Notes: generated from the sequence alone by a model not told the origin. A DNA stretch of 64,000 nucleotides from Arthrobacter sp. Edens01 (GCF_001307035.1 NZ_LKIU01000002.1:603088-667087); one strand, 5' to 3'. Numbered from the stretch's first letter, positions 8,261-18,001 are shown. Program-made: numbers and translations.

Positions 8261-9103
8261 CTAGCTGGGGGAAAGTTCCATCACCAGCTGGCCACCGTCC
8301 TCCTCCGCCAGCACCGGGACTTCCAGTGCCGGTACAGGGACTTCCGGTCCCGGAACAGCAACAGCGGCGGCCGGGACGGCGGAGGCCGACAATGCAGCAG
8401 GAACGGAAACAGCGAACGGTGCGGGCTTGAGCGGCCAGGTGCCGTCGATGACGGCCTCCGGATCGCGGCGGCGCAGGTAGGCCTGGAAACTCGCTGCCTG
8501 TTCTGCCGCCCACTGAACCTGCAGGGAGTGCAGCACCGCTGCTTCCTGTGCCATGACGGGGAAGGCATTCGCCACCGCGGCTCCGACGCTGAGGGTTGCC
8601 AGCACGTCTGCGGCAGAGGTGTGCGCGTTCTCGAAAGCCACCCCGTAGTGCTCTGCCATGGCGGTCAGGGTGCGCTTTCCGCGGCGGAAGCGGTCTGCCT
8701 GCTTATCCATGATGTAGGGATCGATGACAGGATGCGGCACCGGAGCCGTAAGCCCGTGGCGTTCGGCTTCGCGCGCCAGGACAGTGAAGTCGTAGGCGGC
8801 ATTGAACGCCAGTACCGGGATGCCGGCGGCAAAGGTGTCCGCCAGGACCGCGCTGATCTGGCGGACTGCTTCGGCGGCACTGATTCCGTCGCGGCGGGCC
8901 GTTTCGGTGCTCACCCCGTGGATCGCTGCTGCTTCGGCGGGGATTTCGACGCCGGGGTCAACCAGCCATTCATGGTGGGCCATGATGCTCCCGCTGCCGT
9001 CCACCAGGATGATGGATGCGGTGACAATACGTGCCTGCTGGGGATCCCGTCCCGTGGTTTCCAGGTCGAAGGATGCTCGGGGAAGTTCGTGCCAGCTCAA
9101 CAT
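8261..9103 (-). CDS. DEDDh-family 3'-5' exonuclease (DNA polymerase III epsilon-like)
   Basis: A 280-residue protein with all four exonuclease blocks: SFDLETTG (Asp13, Glu15), IHGVSTETARRDG, VLAFNAAYDFTVL, and the terminal HTSAADVLAT providing His and Asp. It would remove nucleotides from 3' ends; family members act in proofreading or repair. The start chosen (MLSWHELPRASFDLETTG) has GGTAGG upstream and matches the usual N-terminus of the family. An ATG 30 bp further upstream (9133) is possible but adds a poorly conserved leader. The last roughly 55 residues are Ala/Val/Pro-rich. It is divergent from the DNA-repair genes that follow, so it may be functionally linked with them. Confidence 0.88.
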   Translation of the reverse strand: MLSWHELPRASFDLETTGRDPQQARIVTASIILVDGSGSIMAHHEWLVDPGVEIPAEAAAIHGVSTETARRDGISAAEAVRQISAVLADTFAAGIPVLAFNAAYDFTVLAREAERHGLTAPVPHPVIDPYIMDKQADRFRRGKRTLTAMAEHYGVAFENAHTSAADVLATLSVGAAVANAFPVMAQEAAVLHSLQVQWAAEQAASFQAYLRRRDPEAVIDGTWPLKPAPFAVSVPAALSASAVPAAAVAVPGPEVPVPALEVPVLAEEDGGQLVMELSPS

Positions 9104-9173
9104 GTATTCAAACCTACCGGCGGGCACGGACATTACCCGGAATCAGCGCGCCGGGCATGGCTAAGCTGGAATC

Positions 9174-9590
9174 ATGCGGGAGGACTTTAGGGAAGCAGTG
9201 CTGGCCGTGGCCGCGCTGATTCCGCCTGGCCGGGTGCTGGCCTACGGGGATATTGCCGAACTGCTGGATGCCGGCGGGCCGCGGCAGGTTGGGTCAGTGT
9301 TGTCCAGGGAAGGAGGTTCGGTCCCCTGGTGGCGGGTGATCCGATCATCAGGTGAGCCCCCTGCCTGCCACGGACGGCGTGCATGGACGCATTACCTGCG
9401 GGAGGAAACTCCACTGCGGGGCAGCGTGGAACCGGACGGGTCCGGTTACCGGGTCCGGATCAGCCAGGCACGGTGGCAGCCCGACGACGCCGGCTGGGAA
9501 ACACTTGATGCGCTGCGGAACCGCCTGGCTGCCGGCGCATCGCAGGCAAAGCAGGGAATGTCACCGGGACATGGTGAAGTGGAGGTATGA
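9174..9590 (+). CDS. Alkyltransferase-like (ATL/MGMT-fold) DNA-binding protein
   Basis: A 138-residue protein matching the DNA-binding domain of O6-alkylguanine transferases: IPPGRVLAYGDIAELL, GGPRQVGSVLS (Arg37 in the position of the arginine finger) and VPWWRVIRSSGEPP. The catalytic PCHR motif is PWWR here (residues 51-54), so the acceptor cysteine is replaced by Trp. The protein cannot take up an alkyl group. ATL proteins bind O6-alkylguanine and hand it to nucleotide excision repair. Its stop overlaps the adnA start by 4 bp, suggesting co-translation with the helicase-nuclease pair. Confidence 0.9.
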   Translation: MREDFREAVLAVAALIPPGRVLAYGDIAELLDAGGPRQVGSVLSREGGSVPWWRVIRSSGEPPACHGRRAWTHYLREETPLRGSVEPDGSGYRVRISQARWQPDDAGWETLDALRNRLAAGASQAKQGMSPGHGEVEV

Positions 9591-12500
9591 GCATCAACCT
9601 GCGGCTAGTTCCGCCCGCCGCGGCCGGCCAGGCCGCACCGCAGCTTAGCCCGGACCAGCGTGCCGCCGTCGAGCGCCCGGCCGGGAGCGGGCCCCTCCTT
9701 GTACTGGGCGCACCCGGAACCGGAAAGTCCACGGTCCTGGTGGAAACCGCCGTCGAGCGCATCACACACGGCGGATTGGATCCTGCCGGCGTGCTTCTGC
9801 TGGCACCGTCGCGGCTGGCAGCTGCCGCGCTCCGTGATTCGCTGTCCGCCCGGCTGGAGCGAACCATCAGCGCCGCTCCGGCACGGACCTGGGCGTCCTA
9901 CGCGTTCGATGTCATCCGCCGTGCCAAGGCCGAGGGCCTAATGCCGCACGTTACCCGCGCCCCGAAACTGCTGTCCGGTGCGGAACAGGACGTCATCATC
10001 AAGGAGCTGCTCGCCGGGCACGGACAGAACGGCGTGCCGCAGCTGCCCTGGCCCGACTCACTGTCCCTGGCACTGGGCACGAGGGGGTTCCGCCAGGAGA
10101 TCAGGCAGCTGTTTGACCGGGTGATTGAACTCGGGCTCGCTCCCGAACAGCTGGAGGACTTTGGCCGGCGGTACGGGAGGCAAGACTGGATTGCTGCAGC
10201 GCATCTGTACGCCGAATACCGCGATGTCCTGGATCTGCGTATGCCGGAGGCCTTCGACCCCGCCGGGATCATCACTACGGCAACGGACATTCTGGCCTCC
10301 GAGCCCGGGTTCCTGGCGGCAGAGCACGAGCGGCTCCAGCTGATCCTCGTTGATGACCTCCAGGAAGCCAACGGCGCGATCCACCGCCTCCTGGGGCTAC
10401 TGGCCCGGGACCGCGAAGCCGTGGTCACTGCCAGCCCGGACACCGTGGTCCAGGGGTTCCGCGGCGCCCGCCCGGATCTGCTCGGTGACCTGAAGAACGT
10501 GCTGGGTTCCGATCTCCAGACCGCGGTGCTGCAGACCCAGCACCGGCTGGCTGAACCCGTCGCCGCCGCCTGGCACCGCTGCGCGTCACGCATTTCCGTG
10601 GTGAAGGGACTCGCCGCTGCGCGGACCCCCGGCGGCCGCAGCGGAAATGATGGAACCGGTCCGGTGTCGGCGACGGCCCACGTGGTGGATTCGCCCATGC
10701 ATGAGCAGCGTTACGTAGCCCAGCGGATCCTGGAAGCGCAGTTGCTGGACGGCCGGCAGCTGGAGGACATCGCCGTGATTGTGCGCACCGGAGGCCAGCT
10801 GGCACGGATCCAGCGCTACCTCATCAGCCAGGGGATCGAGGTGCGTGTGCCGGTGGCTGAAAAGGCTGTTCGCGACGAAGCCGCCGTCCGGCCCCTGCTC
10901 GATGCCTACGGCGTTGTGCTGGACCAGGACCTGCTGACTCCGGAACTGGCGGTCTCGCTGCTCACTTCACGGATCGGCGGGGCAGGATCGCTGGACCTGC
11001 GCAGGCTGCGGCAGGCGCTGCGCCGTGAAGAACTTCGTGCGGGCGGCGGGCGCAGTTCCGACGCCCTGCTGGTGGAGGCACTGCTGGACCCGCTTTCCGA
11101 CTCCGGGCTGGCGCTCGCCGGACTGGGCTGGGAGGCGGCGCCCGCCAAACGGCTGGCAGCTATGCTGCGTGCCGGCCGCGAAGCAGCTGGGCAGCCCGGT
11201 GCCAGTGCCGAGACTGTCCTGTGGGCTTTGTGGTCGACGTCGGGGTGGTCCAAAAAGTGGGCGGAAGCCGCCCTCTCGGGAGGATCGGCGGGAATCCGGG
11301 CCGACCGGGACCTGGATGCGATCATGGCACTGTTCCAGACTGCTGAGCGCTACGTCGACCAGCTTCCGGGCTCCACACCGGCACAGTTCCTGGACTACCT
11401 CACCAGTTCCGAACTGCCCATGGACACCCTCGCAGCCAGGGCACAGCAGCGTGACGCGGTTGAACTGCTGACCCCGGCCAGCGCCGCAGGGCGCGAATGG
11501 CCCGTGGTGATCGTCGCCGGTATCCAGGAGGGTGTCTGGCCCAACCTCCGTCTGCGCGGGGAACTGCTCGGCAGCGGGGACCTGGTGGCAGCCGTCGAGT
11601 TCCCCGACACCGACTACCGCTCCGCCCGCAACCCGCAGGCGCTGATGCAGGCGACCCGCTACGACGAACTGCGCAGCTTCTCCACTGCGATCTCCCGCGC
11701 CCGGGATGTGCTGGTCTGCACGGCCGTGGCTTCGGATGACGAGCAGCCCTCCCAGTTCCTGGACCTGGTGGACCCGCTGCCCGACGGCGTCGGAGTTCGC
11801 CCCCGCACAGAGGTCCTGCGCCCGCTGACCCTGCGCTCCCTCGTCGCGGAACTGAGGGCCCATGCCCAGCAGGCCGAAACCGATCCGGAGACAGCGCGCG
11901 AAGCGGCTTTCCACCTCGGCCGGATGCTCCGGCACCCGGTCCGTGTGCCCGGAGCTGCGCCGGCGGAGTGGTGGGGTCTCCGTCCGCTGTCCAGCACCGG
12001 ACCGATCCTGCCGCCCCAGGCACCCATTCCGGTCTCGCCTTCCAAGGTGGACGCCGTGATGAAATCACCCCTGAGCTGGTTTGTTTCTGCCGTGGGCGGG
12101 GAACAGGCCACCGATTTTGCCCGTTCGCTTGGCACACTGGTTCACCAGATCGCCCAGGAGATGCCCGATGCCACCGGCACCGAATACACGCAGGAGCTTC
12201 GCAGGCGCTGGCCTTCCCTTGGCATGAAGGACAACTGGGAAGGGAAGACAGATCTCAAGCGGGCCGAAACCATGGTGGGCAAGCTGGCGGAATACGTAAT
12301 CAAGATGCGCCAGGGCGGCAGGTCCCTGGTTGCCGTGGAACAGGACTTCGAAGCGGCAATTCCGGTGGAAGTCCGAAGCGCAGTCCGGACGGCCCTGCTG
12401 CGCGGCCAGATCGACCGGCTGGAGAAGGACGCCGAAGGAAGGCTGTACATCGTGGATCTGAAGACCGGCAGGAGTGCGCCGAAGAAGGCGGACCTCGAAG

Positions 12501-12811
12501 GGCACCCCCAGCTGGCTTCTTACCAGGAGGCAGTTCGGGAAGGCGCGCTTGACGAGGGTCCACGGGTCCCGGGCGGCGCTGCCCTGGTGCAGCTGGGCAC
12601 CAGTTCCAAGGGCGTCGCTGTGCAGGAGCAGCCGCCGCTGGGCCCTGATGACACCAGTGCGCTGGAAATGATCCAGCAGGCCGCGGCGCTTATGTCTGAT
12701 GAGAAGTTCGACACCGTTCATGACCCCGCGCGCAGCGGACACGGCGGACACGGCTGCCGGCTGCCGGAGATCTGCCCGCTGTGCACTGAGGGAAAGCAGG
12801 TCACGGAATGA
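9587..12811 (+). CDS. adnA: AdnA-type UvrD-like helicase with RecB-like nuclease domain
   Basis: A 1074-residue protein with an N-terminal UvrD-family motor and a C-terminal PD-(D/E)XK nuclease. Walker A is GAPGTGKS (41-48). Motif II reads LILVDDLQEANG, a departure from the usual DEFQD. Later helicase motifs include QTQHRLAEPVA and TPASAAGREWPVVIVAG. The nuclease site is GQIDRLEKDAEGRLYIVDLKTG followed by QLASYQ. The C-terminus ends with three cysteines spaced Cx5Cx2C. AdnA pairs with AdnB, encoded next with a 4-bp overlap, to resect double-strand DNA ends in actinobacteria. Gene order (AdnA then AdnB) matches the mycobacterial pair. Confidence 0.88.
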   Translation: MSINLRLVPPAAAGQAAPQLSPDQRAAVERPAGSGPLLVLGAPGTGKSTVLVETAVERITHGGLDPAGVLLLAPSRLAAAALRDSLSARLERTISAAPARTWASYAFDVIRRAKAEGLMPHVTRAPKLLSGAEQDVIIKELLAGHGQNGVPQLPWPDSLSLALGTRGFRQEIRQLFDRVIELGLAPEQLEDFGRRYGRQDWIAAAHLYAEYRDVLDLRMPEAFDPAGIITTATDILASEPGFLAAEHERLQLILVDDLQEANGAIHRLLGLLARDREAVVTASPDTVVQGFRGARPDLLGDLKNVLGSDLQTAVLQTQHRLAEPVAAAWHRCASRISVVKGLAAARTPGGRSGNDGTGPVSATAHVVDSPMHEQRYVAQRILEAQLLDGRQLEDIAVIVRTGGQLARIQRYLISQGIEVRVPVAEKAVRDEAAVRPLLDAYGVVLDQDLLTPELAVSLLTSRIGGAGSLDLRRLRQALRREELRAGGGRSSDALLVEALLDPLSDSGLALAGLGWEAAPAKRLAAMLRAGREAAGQPGASAETVLWALWSTSGWSKKWAEAALSGGSAGIRADRDLDAIMALFQTAERYVDQLPGSTPAQFLDYLTSSELPMDTLAARAQQRDAVELLTPASAAGREWPVVIVAGIQEGVWPNLRLRGELLGSGDLVAAVEFPDTDYRSARNPQALMQATRYDELRSFSTAISRARDVLVCTAVASDDEQPSQFLDLVDPLPDGVGVRPRTEVLRPLTLRSLVAELRAHAQQAETDPETAREAAFHLGRMLRHPVRVPGAAPAEWWGLRPLSSTGPILPPQAPIPVSPSKVDAVMKSPLSWFVSAVGGEQATDFARSLGTLVHQIAQEMPDATGTEYTQELRRRWPSLGMKDNWEGKTDLKRAETMVGKLAEYVIKMRQGGRSLVAVEQDFEAAIPVEVRSAVRTALLRGQIDRLEKDAEGRLYIVDLKTGRSAPKKADLEGHPQLASYQEAVREGALDEGPRVPGGAALVQLGTSSKGVAVQEQPPLGPDDTSALEMIQQAAALMSDEKFDTVHDPARSGHGGHGCRLPEICPLCTEGKQVTE

Positions 12812-15800
12812 GTGTCGACGTGAGTGATGACGTGGAGCAGAACACGCCGTTCCAGCCGCAGTACTCTGCCAGGAGACTGGCGGAGATGCTGCACGACGGC
12901 GATCCGCAGGACGTCCAGTACCCCACCGAGGCCCAGCAGCAGATCATTGAGGGTCCGTTGGAACCGCTGCTGGTGGTGGCCGGAGCAGGGTCTGGAAAGA
13001 CCAAGACCATGGCCGACCGCGTGGTCTGGCTGGTGGCGAACAAGCTGGTTGCACCGGAACAGATCCTCGGCGTTACCTTTACCCGCAAGGCGGCCGGGGA
13101 ACTGGCCAGCCGTATCCGCGGACGGCTGCGGCTGCTGGAACGCAAACTGGGGGAGGACACCGGTGACCATGACCCGCAGCTCGAAGCTGCGGTCTCCACC
13201 TACCACTCCTATGCCAACGGCATCGTCAATGACTATGGCCTGCGCATCGGCGTCGAACGTGACTCCGTAATGCTCGGAGGTGCCCAGTCCTGGCAGCTGG
13301 CCAACGAGGTCGTGGAGGCCTACACCGGGGACTATGAGCATTTCACCGCCGCTAAATCCACTCTGGTCACTTCGGTGCTGCAGATGGCTTCGGAATGCTC
13401 TGAGCACCTAAAGACGCCGGCGAGGGTCCGTGCCGAGCTCGAGAAGCATGTGGCCGGGGTTCTGGCCCTGCCGTACCAGGCAGGCAAGCCCAAGCAGCCC
13501 ACCCAGGCGGCAAAGGACCTGGTCAACAAGCTCCGCACCCGTATCTCGGTTACCGAGCTGGTAGAGGCTTACCAGCGCGCCAAGACTGAGCGCAGGCAGC
13601 TGGACTTCGGTGACCTCGTGGCGCTCGCCGCCCGCATTGCCGAAGAGATCCCCGAAGCACGCGAGATGGAACGTGCCAAGTATAAAGTGGTGCTGCTGGA
13701 CGAGTTCCAGGACACCTCCCACGCCCAAATGGTCTTGTTCTCCACGCTCTTCGGCAACGGCACTCCGGTAACGGCGGTGGGCGATCCGCACCAGTCGATC
13801 TACGGTTTCCGCGGGGCATCCGCGGGTCAGCTGGGCACTTTCCGGGAGCATTTCCCGCGGTTCAATTCCGACGGCAGCCGTTCGCTGGCCGGCGTCGCCA
13901 ACCTGTCCGTGGCCTGGCGGAACTCAACCTCCATCCTCGCTGCTGCCAATGCAGTCTCCGGAGCCCTGAACGCACCGGTGCCGTGGCTGAAGAACAACCG
14001 GCCGCTGGACGTCCCGGAACTGCAGGCCAAGCCAAAAGCGCGCGTCGGCGATGTATTCCTGGGCCGCTACCTGAGCGAGAAAACCGTCACCCTGCCGGAC
14101 GGTACCGTGAGCGTGGGGGAAGCCGAAGCGCTGGCCACCGAGATCGCCCGGGTCCGCACCCAGTGGTTTAGGCACCCCAGCCATGAAACCGATGGCCGGG
14201 GGAACGCGCTGCCGCCCACCGTGGCTGTGCTGTGCCGCGGCAAGAAGCAGTTCGACCCGATCCGCCGGGCGCTGGAAGACCGGGGTATCCCCGTGCAGAT
14301 CGTAGGCCTTGGCGGGCTGCTTTCAACCCCGGAGATCGTGGACCTGCTCGCGGTCCTGAGGGTCCTCAGCGATCCGGGACGCTCTGACTCAATGCTCCGC
14401 ATCCTTGCCGGGGCGCGCTGGCGCATTGGTCCGGCGGACCTGATGGCGCTGGCTGACTGGTCACGGCACCTTGTCCGGGTCCGGGAACGGGCTGTGCGGG
14501 TCCAGGATCTCTCGGATGTACACGGGCCTGATGAAACCGGCGCCGCCGTCGTCGAAACCGATCTCGCGGAAGCCGGAAGCCTGGTGGAAGCCGTGGACTA
14601 CCTGCCCAAACCGGGATGGGTCTCCAGCGCCGGACGCACGCTGACAGAGGAAGGGCTGGCCCGGCTGAGCGCTCTGCGCGATGAACTGCGGCAGCTGCGC
14701 GGGTACGTCGGGGAAGACCTGACCACCCTGATCGGCGAGGTGGAGCGCCGCATCCTGCTGGACATCGAGGTAGCGGCCAAGCCGGGTATCAGCATCCACG
14801 AATCCAGGCGGAACCTGGACGCGTTCATCGACGCAGCCGCCACATTCAGTGCCTCCGCGGACCGTGTGGACCTCGCGGCCTTCCTGGCCTGGCTGGAAGT
14901 TGCCGACGAGGAGGAGAACGGCCTGCCGGTCACCGCGCTGGAGACCTCCCGCGAAGCAGTCCAGCTGCTGACAGTCCACGCGTCCAAAGGCCTGGAGTGG
15001 GATGTAGTGGCCGTACCGGGTCTCTCGGAGGGCCAGTTCCCGAACGTGAAGGATTCACGCTGGAGCAGCGGAAACTCCGCCATCCCGTGGAACCTGCGCG
15101 GAGACGGACCGGACCTGCCGCAGTGGGACTGGGAACAGCCGGACCAGAAATCCTGGCTGGAAGCCGAGAAACAGTTTGCCGAAGATGCGCGCGGCCATGC
15201 GGAGCGCGAAGAGCGGCGGCTGGCCTACGTGGCTTTCACCCGTGCCAAGGACATCCTGTTCTGCACCTCAAGTGCCTGGGGCGGCGGCCGGACCAAGCCG
15301 ACACCGGCGTCGCGCTATCAGCTGGAACTCTATGAACTCGGTAAGGGCGGTGCACCCGGCTACCATCTTCTCTCCTGGCTGGAACCGGAGGACGAAGGGG
15401 ACGAGAACCCGGCGAACGCGGCAGTGGAGCGGGCCAGCTGGCCCAAGGACCCGCTGCCTGCGGAGAGGCGTGCGGCCATGGAAGCCGCCGCCGAAGCTGT
15501 GCTCGCCGCTGCCCGCGAATCTGTTCCGCCGGCCGGGTCCCGGGACAAGGGCGCTGTTTCGGAGACCGGGAACGACGTCTTCGAACCCCGGCGCTGGGGG
15601 CGGGACGTAGAACTGGTCCTTGCCCGGCACCGTGCGCCGGATGAGGTAATGGAAGTTGAACTGCCCGCCCACATCTCGGCCTCCATGCTCGTGGACCTGC
15701 AGGATGATCCTGAGGCAGTGACCCGACAGCTGCGCCGTCCTGTTCCGCGGGAACCGGGGATGGCAGCCCGCAAGGGAACAGCGTTCCACGCCTGGATTGA

Positions 15801-16266
15801 GGAGTACTTCGGCCGCAGCGGCATGCTCGACATTGACGAGTATCCCGGGGCCGCAGATGCCTACGTTGACGAGGCTTACCAGCTCGAGGACATGGTGGCC
15901 ACGTTTGAAGCTTCTGAGTGGGCACCGCGGACGCCGGCTTACATAGAGGTTCCGGTTGAGACACGGGTCAACTCGGTCGTCGTCCGGGGACGGATCGATG
16001 CCGTGTTCCAGGATGAGGACGGCGGCTGGGACCTGATCGACTGGAAGACGGGGGCTCCGCCTTCGAAGGAGAAGCTGGCCGTCCGCTCGGTGCAGTTGGC
16101 GGTTTACCGGCTGGCCTGGGCAAGACTGAAGGGCGTTCCCCTGGAAACGGTCCGTGCGGCGTTCTACTACGTTGCGGCAGACAAAGTGATTCGTCCGCAC
16201 AACCTTCTTGGGGAAGAGGAGCTGGAACGGATCATCCTCGATGCCGCAGGCGGTCCGGATGCCTAA
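12808..16266 (+). CDS. adnB: AdnB-type UvrD-like helicase with RecB-like nuclease domain
   Basis: A 1152-residue UvrD-like helicase-nuclease. Walker A is AGAGSGKT (58-65), motif Ic YHSYANGIV, motif II VVLLDEFQDTSH (about 293-304), motif III AVGDPHQSIYGFRGAS, motif V TVHASKGLEWDVV and motif VI RRLAYVAFTRAK. The C-terminal nuclease has GRIDAVFQDEDGGWDLIDWKTG and QLAVYRLAWA. It would be the main translocating motor of the AdnAB heterodimer acting on broken DNA ends. It starts inside the adnA stop. A perfect hairpin at 16319-16358 follows its stop and faces a convergent ABC operon. Confidence 0.92.
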   Translation: MSVDVSDDVEQNTPFQPQYSARRLAEMLHDGDPQDVQYPTEAQQQIIEGPLEPLLVVAGAGSGKTKTMADRVVWLVANKLVAPEQILGVTFTRKAAGELASRIRGRLRLLERKLGEDTGDHDPQLEAAVSTYHSYANGIVNDYGLRIGVERDSVMLGGAQSWQLANEVVEAYTGDYEHFTAAKSTLVTSVLQMASECSEHLKTPARVRAELEKHVAGVLALPYQAGKPKQPTQAAKDLVNKLRTRISVTELVEAYQRAKTERRQLDFGDLVALAARIAEEIPEAREMERAKYKVVLLDEFQDTSHAQMVLFSTLFGNGTPVTAVGDPHQSIYGFRGASAGQLGTFREHFPRFNSDGSRSLAGVANLSVAWRNSTSILAAANAVSGALNAPVPWLKNNRPLDVPELQAKPKARVGDVFLGRYLSEKTVTLPDGTVSVGEAEALATEIARVRTQWFRHPSHETDGRGNALPPTVAVLCRGKKQFDPIRRALEDRGIPVQIVGLGGLLSTPEIVDLLAVLRVLSDPGRSDSMLRILAGARWRIGPADLMALADWSRHLVRVRERAVRVQDLSDVHGPDETGAAVVETDLAEAGSLVEAVDYLPKPGWVSSAGRTLTEEGLARLSALRDELRQLRGYVGEDLTTLIGEVERRILLDIEVAAKPGISIHESRRNLDAFIDAAATFSASADRVDLAAFLAWLEVADEEENGLPVTALETSREAVQLLTVHASKGLEWDVVAVPGLSEGQFPNVKDSRWSSGNSAIPWNLRGDGPDLPQWDWEQPDQKSWLEAEKQFAEDARGHAEREERRLAYVAFTRAKDILFCTSSAWGGGRTKPTPASRYQLELYELGKGGAPGYHLLSWLEPEDEGDENPANAAVERASWPKDPLPAERRAAMEAAAEAVLAAARESVPPAGSRDKGAVSETGNDVFEPRRWGRDVELVLARHRAPDEVMEVELPAHISASMLVDLQDDPEAVTRQLRRPVPREPGMAARKGTAFHAWIEEYFGRSGMLDIDEYPGAADAYVDEAYQLEDMVATFEASEWAPRTPAYIEVPVETRVNSVVVRGRIDAVFQDEDGGWDLIDWKTGAPPSKEKLAVRSVQLAVYRLAWARLKGVPLETVRAAFYYVAADKVIRPHNLLGEEELERIILDAAGGPDA

Positions 16267-16318
16267 GGCCGGATGACGCCGGCTATCCGTTCAGGCCATG
16301 GCGCGGGCGGAGAAACCT

Positions 16319-16358
16319 GAACAGCGCCGCCGTCCCGGACAGGACGGCGGCGCTGTTC
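16319..16358. terminator. Bidirectional hairpin terminator
   Basis: Perfect 17-bp arms (16319-16335 and 16342-16358; core CAGCGCCGCCGTCC) with a 6-base loop. It lies between the convergent stops of adnB (plus) and the small ABC-cassette membrane protein (minus). On the plus strand it is followed by a moderately T-rich stretch (GTATTGTGTG). Confidence 0.8.
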
Positions 16359-16379
16359 GTATTGTGTGCTGTGTGCCGG

Positions 16380-17075
16380 CTACGGGGTGGCCCGGCGGAG
16401 CGTCCCGTAGGATCCGGCTGCCAGGACCACTCCGACGAGAAGCAGCCAGCCGGTCAGGGCCAGGGGCGTGAGCTGCATGAACCAGGCGCCCACCGAAGCC
16501 CACGAGTCTGTGTATGACGCGAGTCCAACCGCGCCAAGCAGAAGCAGGCCGAATCCGACGAGTGCTGCTACCAGGCCCGTGGTCCTCCATCGCCGGTAAA
16601 CGGTGGCGAACCAGAAACCGAACATAAACAGGAGAATTGTCAGCGCGAAGTACAGCAGGATCTGGACCCACCAGGCAGACTCAACGACCCAGGGCAGCGC
16701 GTAGATGTTCCCGTCGACTCCCCAGCCGTTCGTTGCCTGTTCCACCAGTCCCAGCACCCAGTACAGGACACCCAGTGCGAGTGCCAGGACTGAGAACAGT
16801 CCCAATGTTCCGATGTAGAAGGACCGGCGGCTGACGCTCATGGCCTGCGAAAACGGGAAGGTCAGGCTCAGCGACTGGACGCCGGCCGCCAGAAAATACC
16901 ACATGACCGCCTGGCCGGAGAACGCCATCCTGGTGCCTTCGCCGCCGTCAGACGGGACCATCGCCAGGATCGCGATGGCGATGAGCGTGGATGAGGCGAT
17001 GATAATTCCCGGGATGCCAAGGTACAGCCACTTGTTCAGCAGCTGCATACGCGCGACGGCGAGGGGGCGGTTCAT
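16380..17075 (-). CDS. Multi-spanning membrane protein, ABC permease partner of a GntR-linked cassette
   Basis: A 231-residue protein with about six hydrophobic segments (for example YLGIPGIIIASSTLIAIAIL, LGLFSVLALALGVLYWVLGL, ILLYFALTILLFMFGFWF and a terminal pair ending LLLVGVVLAAGSYG). I recognise no enzymatic motif. Its start overlaps the upstream ABC ATPase stop by 4 bp, and a YtrA-like GntR gene heads the operon, so it most likely forms the membrane half of a small exporter or sensor-transporter. The substrate is unknown. Confidence 0.75.
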   Translation of the reverse strand: MNRPLAVARMQLLNKWLYLGIPGIIIASSTLIAIAILAMVPSDGGEGTRMAFSGQAVMWYFLAAGVQSLSLTFPFSQAMSVSRRSFYIGTLGLFSVLALALGVLYWVLGLVEQATNGWGVDGNIYALPWVVESAWWVQILLYFALTILLFMFGFWFATVYRRWRTTGLVAALVGFGLLLLGAVGLASYTDSWASVGAWFMQLTPLALTGWLLLVGVVLAAGSYGTLRRATP

Positions 17076-18001
17076 CGCAGGACCTCCAGATCCTTCTCGT
17101 TATTCTCCTGATGGGAGCCGTAGTGTTCGTTGGCTTTGAGGGTGCGCCGGATGATGAGCTGCTGCAGCGACACCGGGGCGAGTTCCAGCCCAAGGGCCTG
17201 CGCCCGCTGCCGGTCATCGGCGGACAGCGGAGTGTCCACCGTGACCGAGGCCAAAGCGCCCAGTCCTTCCCGGTGCAGGATCGGACGTCCCGCAACGAAC
17301 TCCTCCACGGAGGACGATTTCCCTGCCACCGCGAAGGCGGATCCGGTGATGGCTTCCACCTCGTCATCCATCACGATGCGCCCGCGGTCGATGACGATGA
17401 CGTGTTCGAGCAGGTTCGCCACTTCGTCGATCAGGTGGGAGGAAAGAATGATCGTCCGCGGGTGGTCTGCGAAGTCGGTCAGCAGCCGGTCGTAAAAGAG
17501 CTGCCGGGCGACGGCGTCGAGTCCCAGGTACGGTTCGTCGAAGAAAGTCAGCTCTGCCCGGGATGCCAGCCCGATGATCACGCCGACGGCGGACAGCTGG
17601 CCACGGGAGAGTTTCTTGATCCGGTGCTTCTTCGGCCGGGGGAGCTGGAAATCCTCGAGCAGGGTGTCCGCGAGGTCCTTGTCCCAGTTGGGGAAGAACA
17701 GGGCAGCTGCATCCAGGGCATTCCGGACAGTGAAGTCATCCGGGTATTTCTGCGACTCCCGGACGAAGCACAGCCGGGAGAGGACGTGCTCGTTTTCGAA
17801 TGGGTTTCCGCCGAACACCCGCACTTCGCCGGAGGTGGCAAAGCCCTGTGCGGTCAAGATGGACATCAGGGTTGTCTTCCCTGCGCCGTTGCGGCCCAGA
17901 AGGCCGTAGATGCGGTTTGGGGCGATGTCGAGATTGACGTCGTCAAGGGCCACCTGGTCCTTGTATCGGCGGGTCAGTCCGCGGGTTTCTATGACGTTCA
18001 T
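17072..18001 (-). CDS. ABC transporter ATP-binding protein of GntR-linked cassette
   Basis: A 309-residue ABC ATPase: Walker A GRNGAGKT (36-43), signature LSRGQLSAVG, Walker B LTFFDEPYLGLDA and the H-loop ILSSHLIDEVANLLEHVIVIDRG. It resembles BcrA/YtrB-type ATPases. The C-terminal region after about residue 215 is variable. It overlaps the gntR gene upstream and the permease gene downstream by 4 bp each, giving a tight three-gene operon. Such cassettes usually respond to cell-wall-active compounds in Firmicutes; a similar role here is inference. Confidence 0.9.
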   Translation of the reverse strand: MNVIETRGLTRRYKDQVALDDVNLDIAPNRIYGLLGRNGAGKTTLMSILTAQGFATSGEVRVFGGNPFENEHVLSRLCFVRESQKYPDDFTVRNALDAAALFFPNWDKDLADTLLEDFQLPRPKKHRIKKLSRGQLSAVGVIIGLASRAELTFFDEPYLGLDAVARQLFYDRLLTDFADHPRTIILSSHLIDEVANLLEHVIVIDRGRIVMDDEVEAITGSAFAVAGKSSSVEEFVAGRPILHREGLGALASVTVDTPLSADDRQRAQALGLELAPVSLQQLIIRRTLKANEHYGSHQENNEKDLEVLR

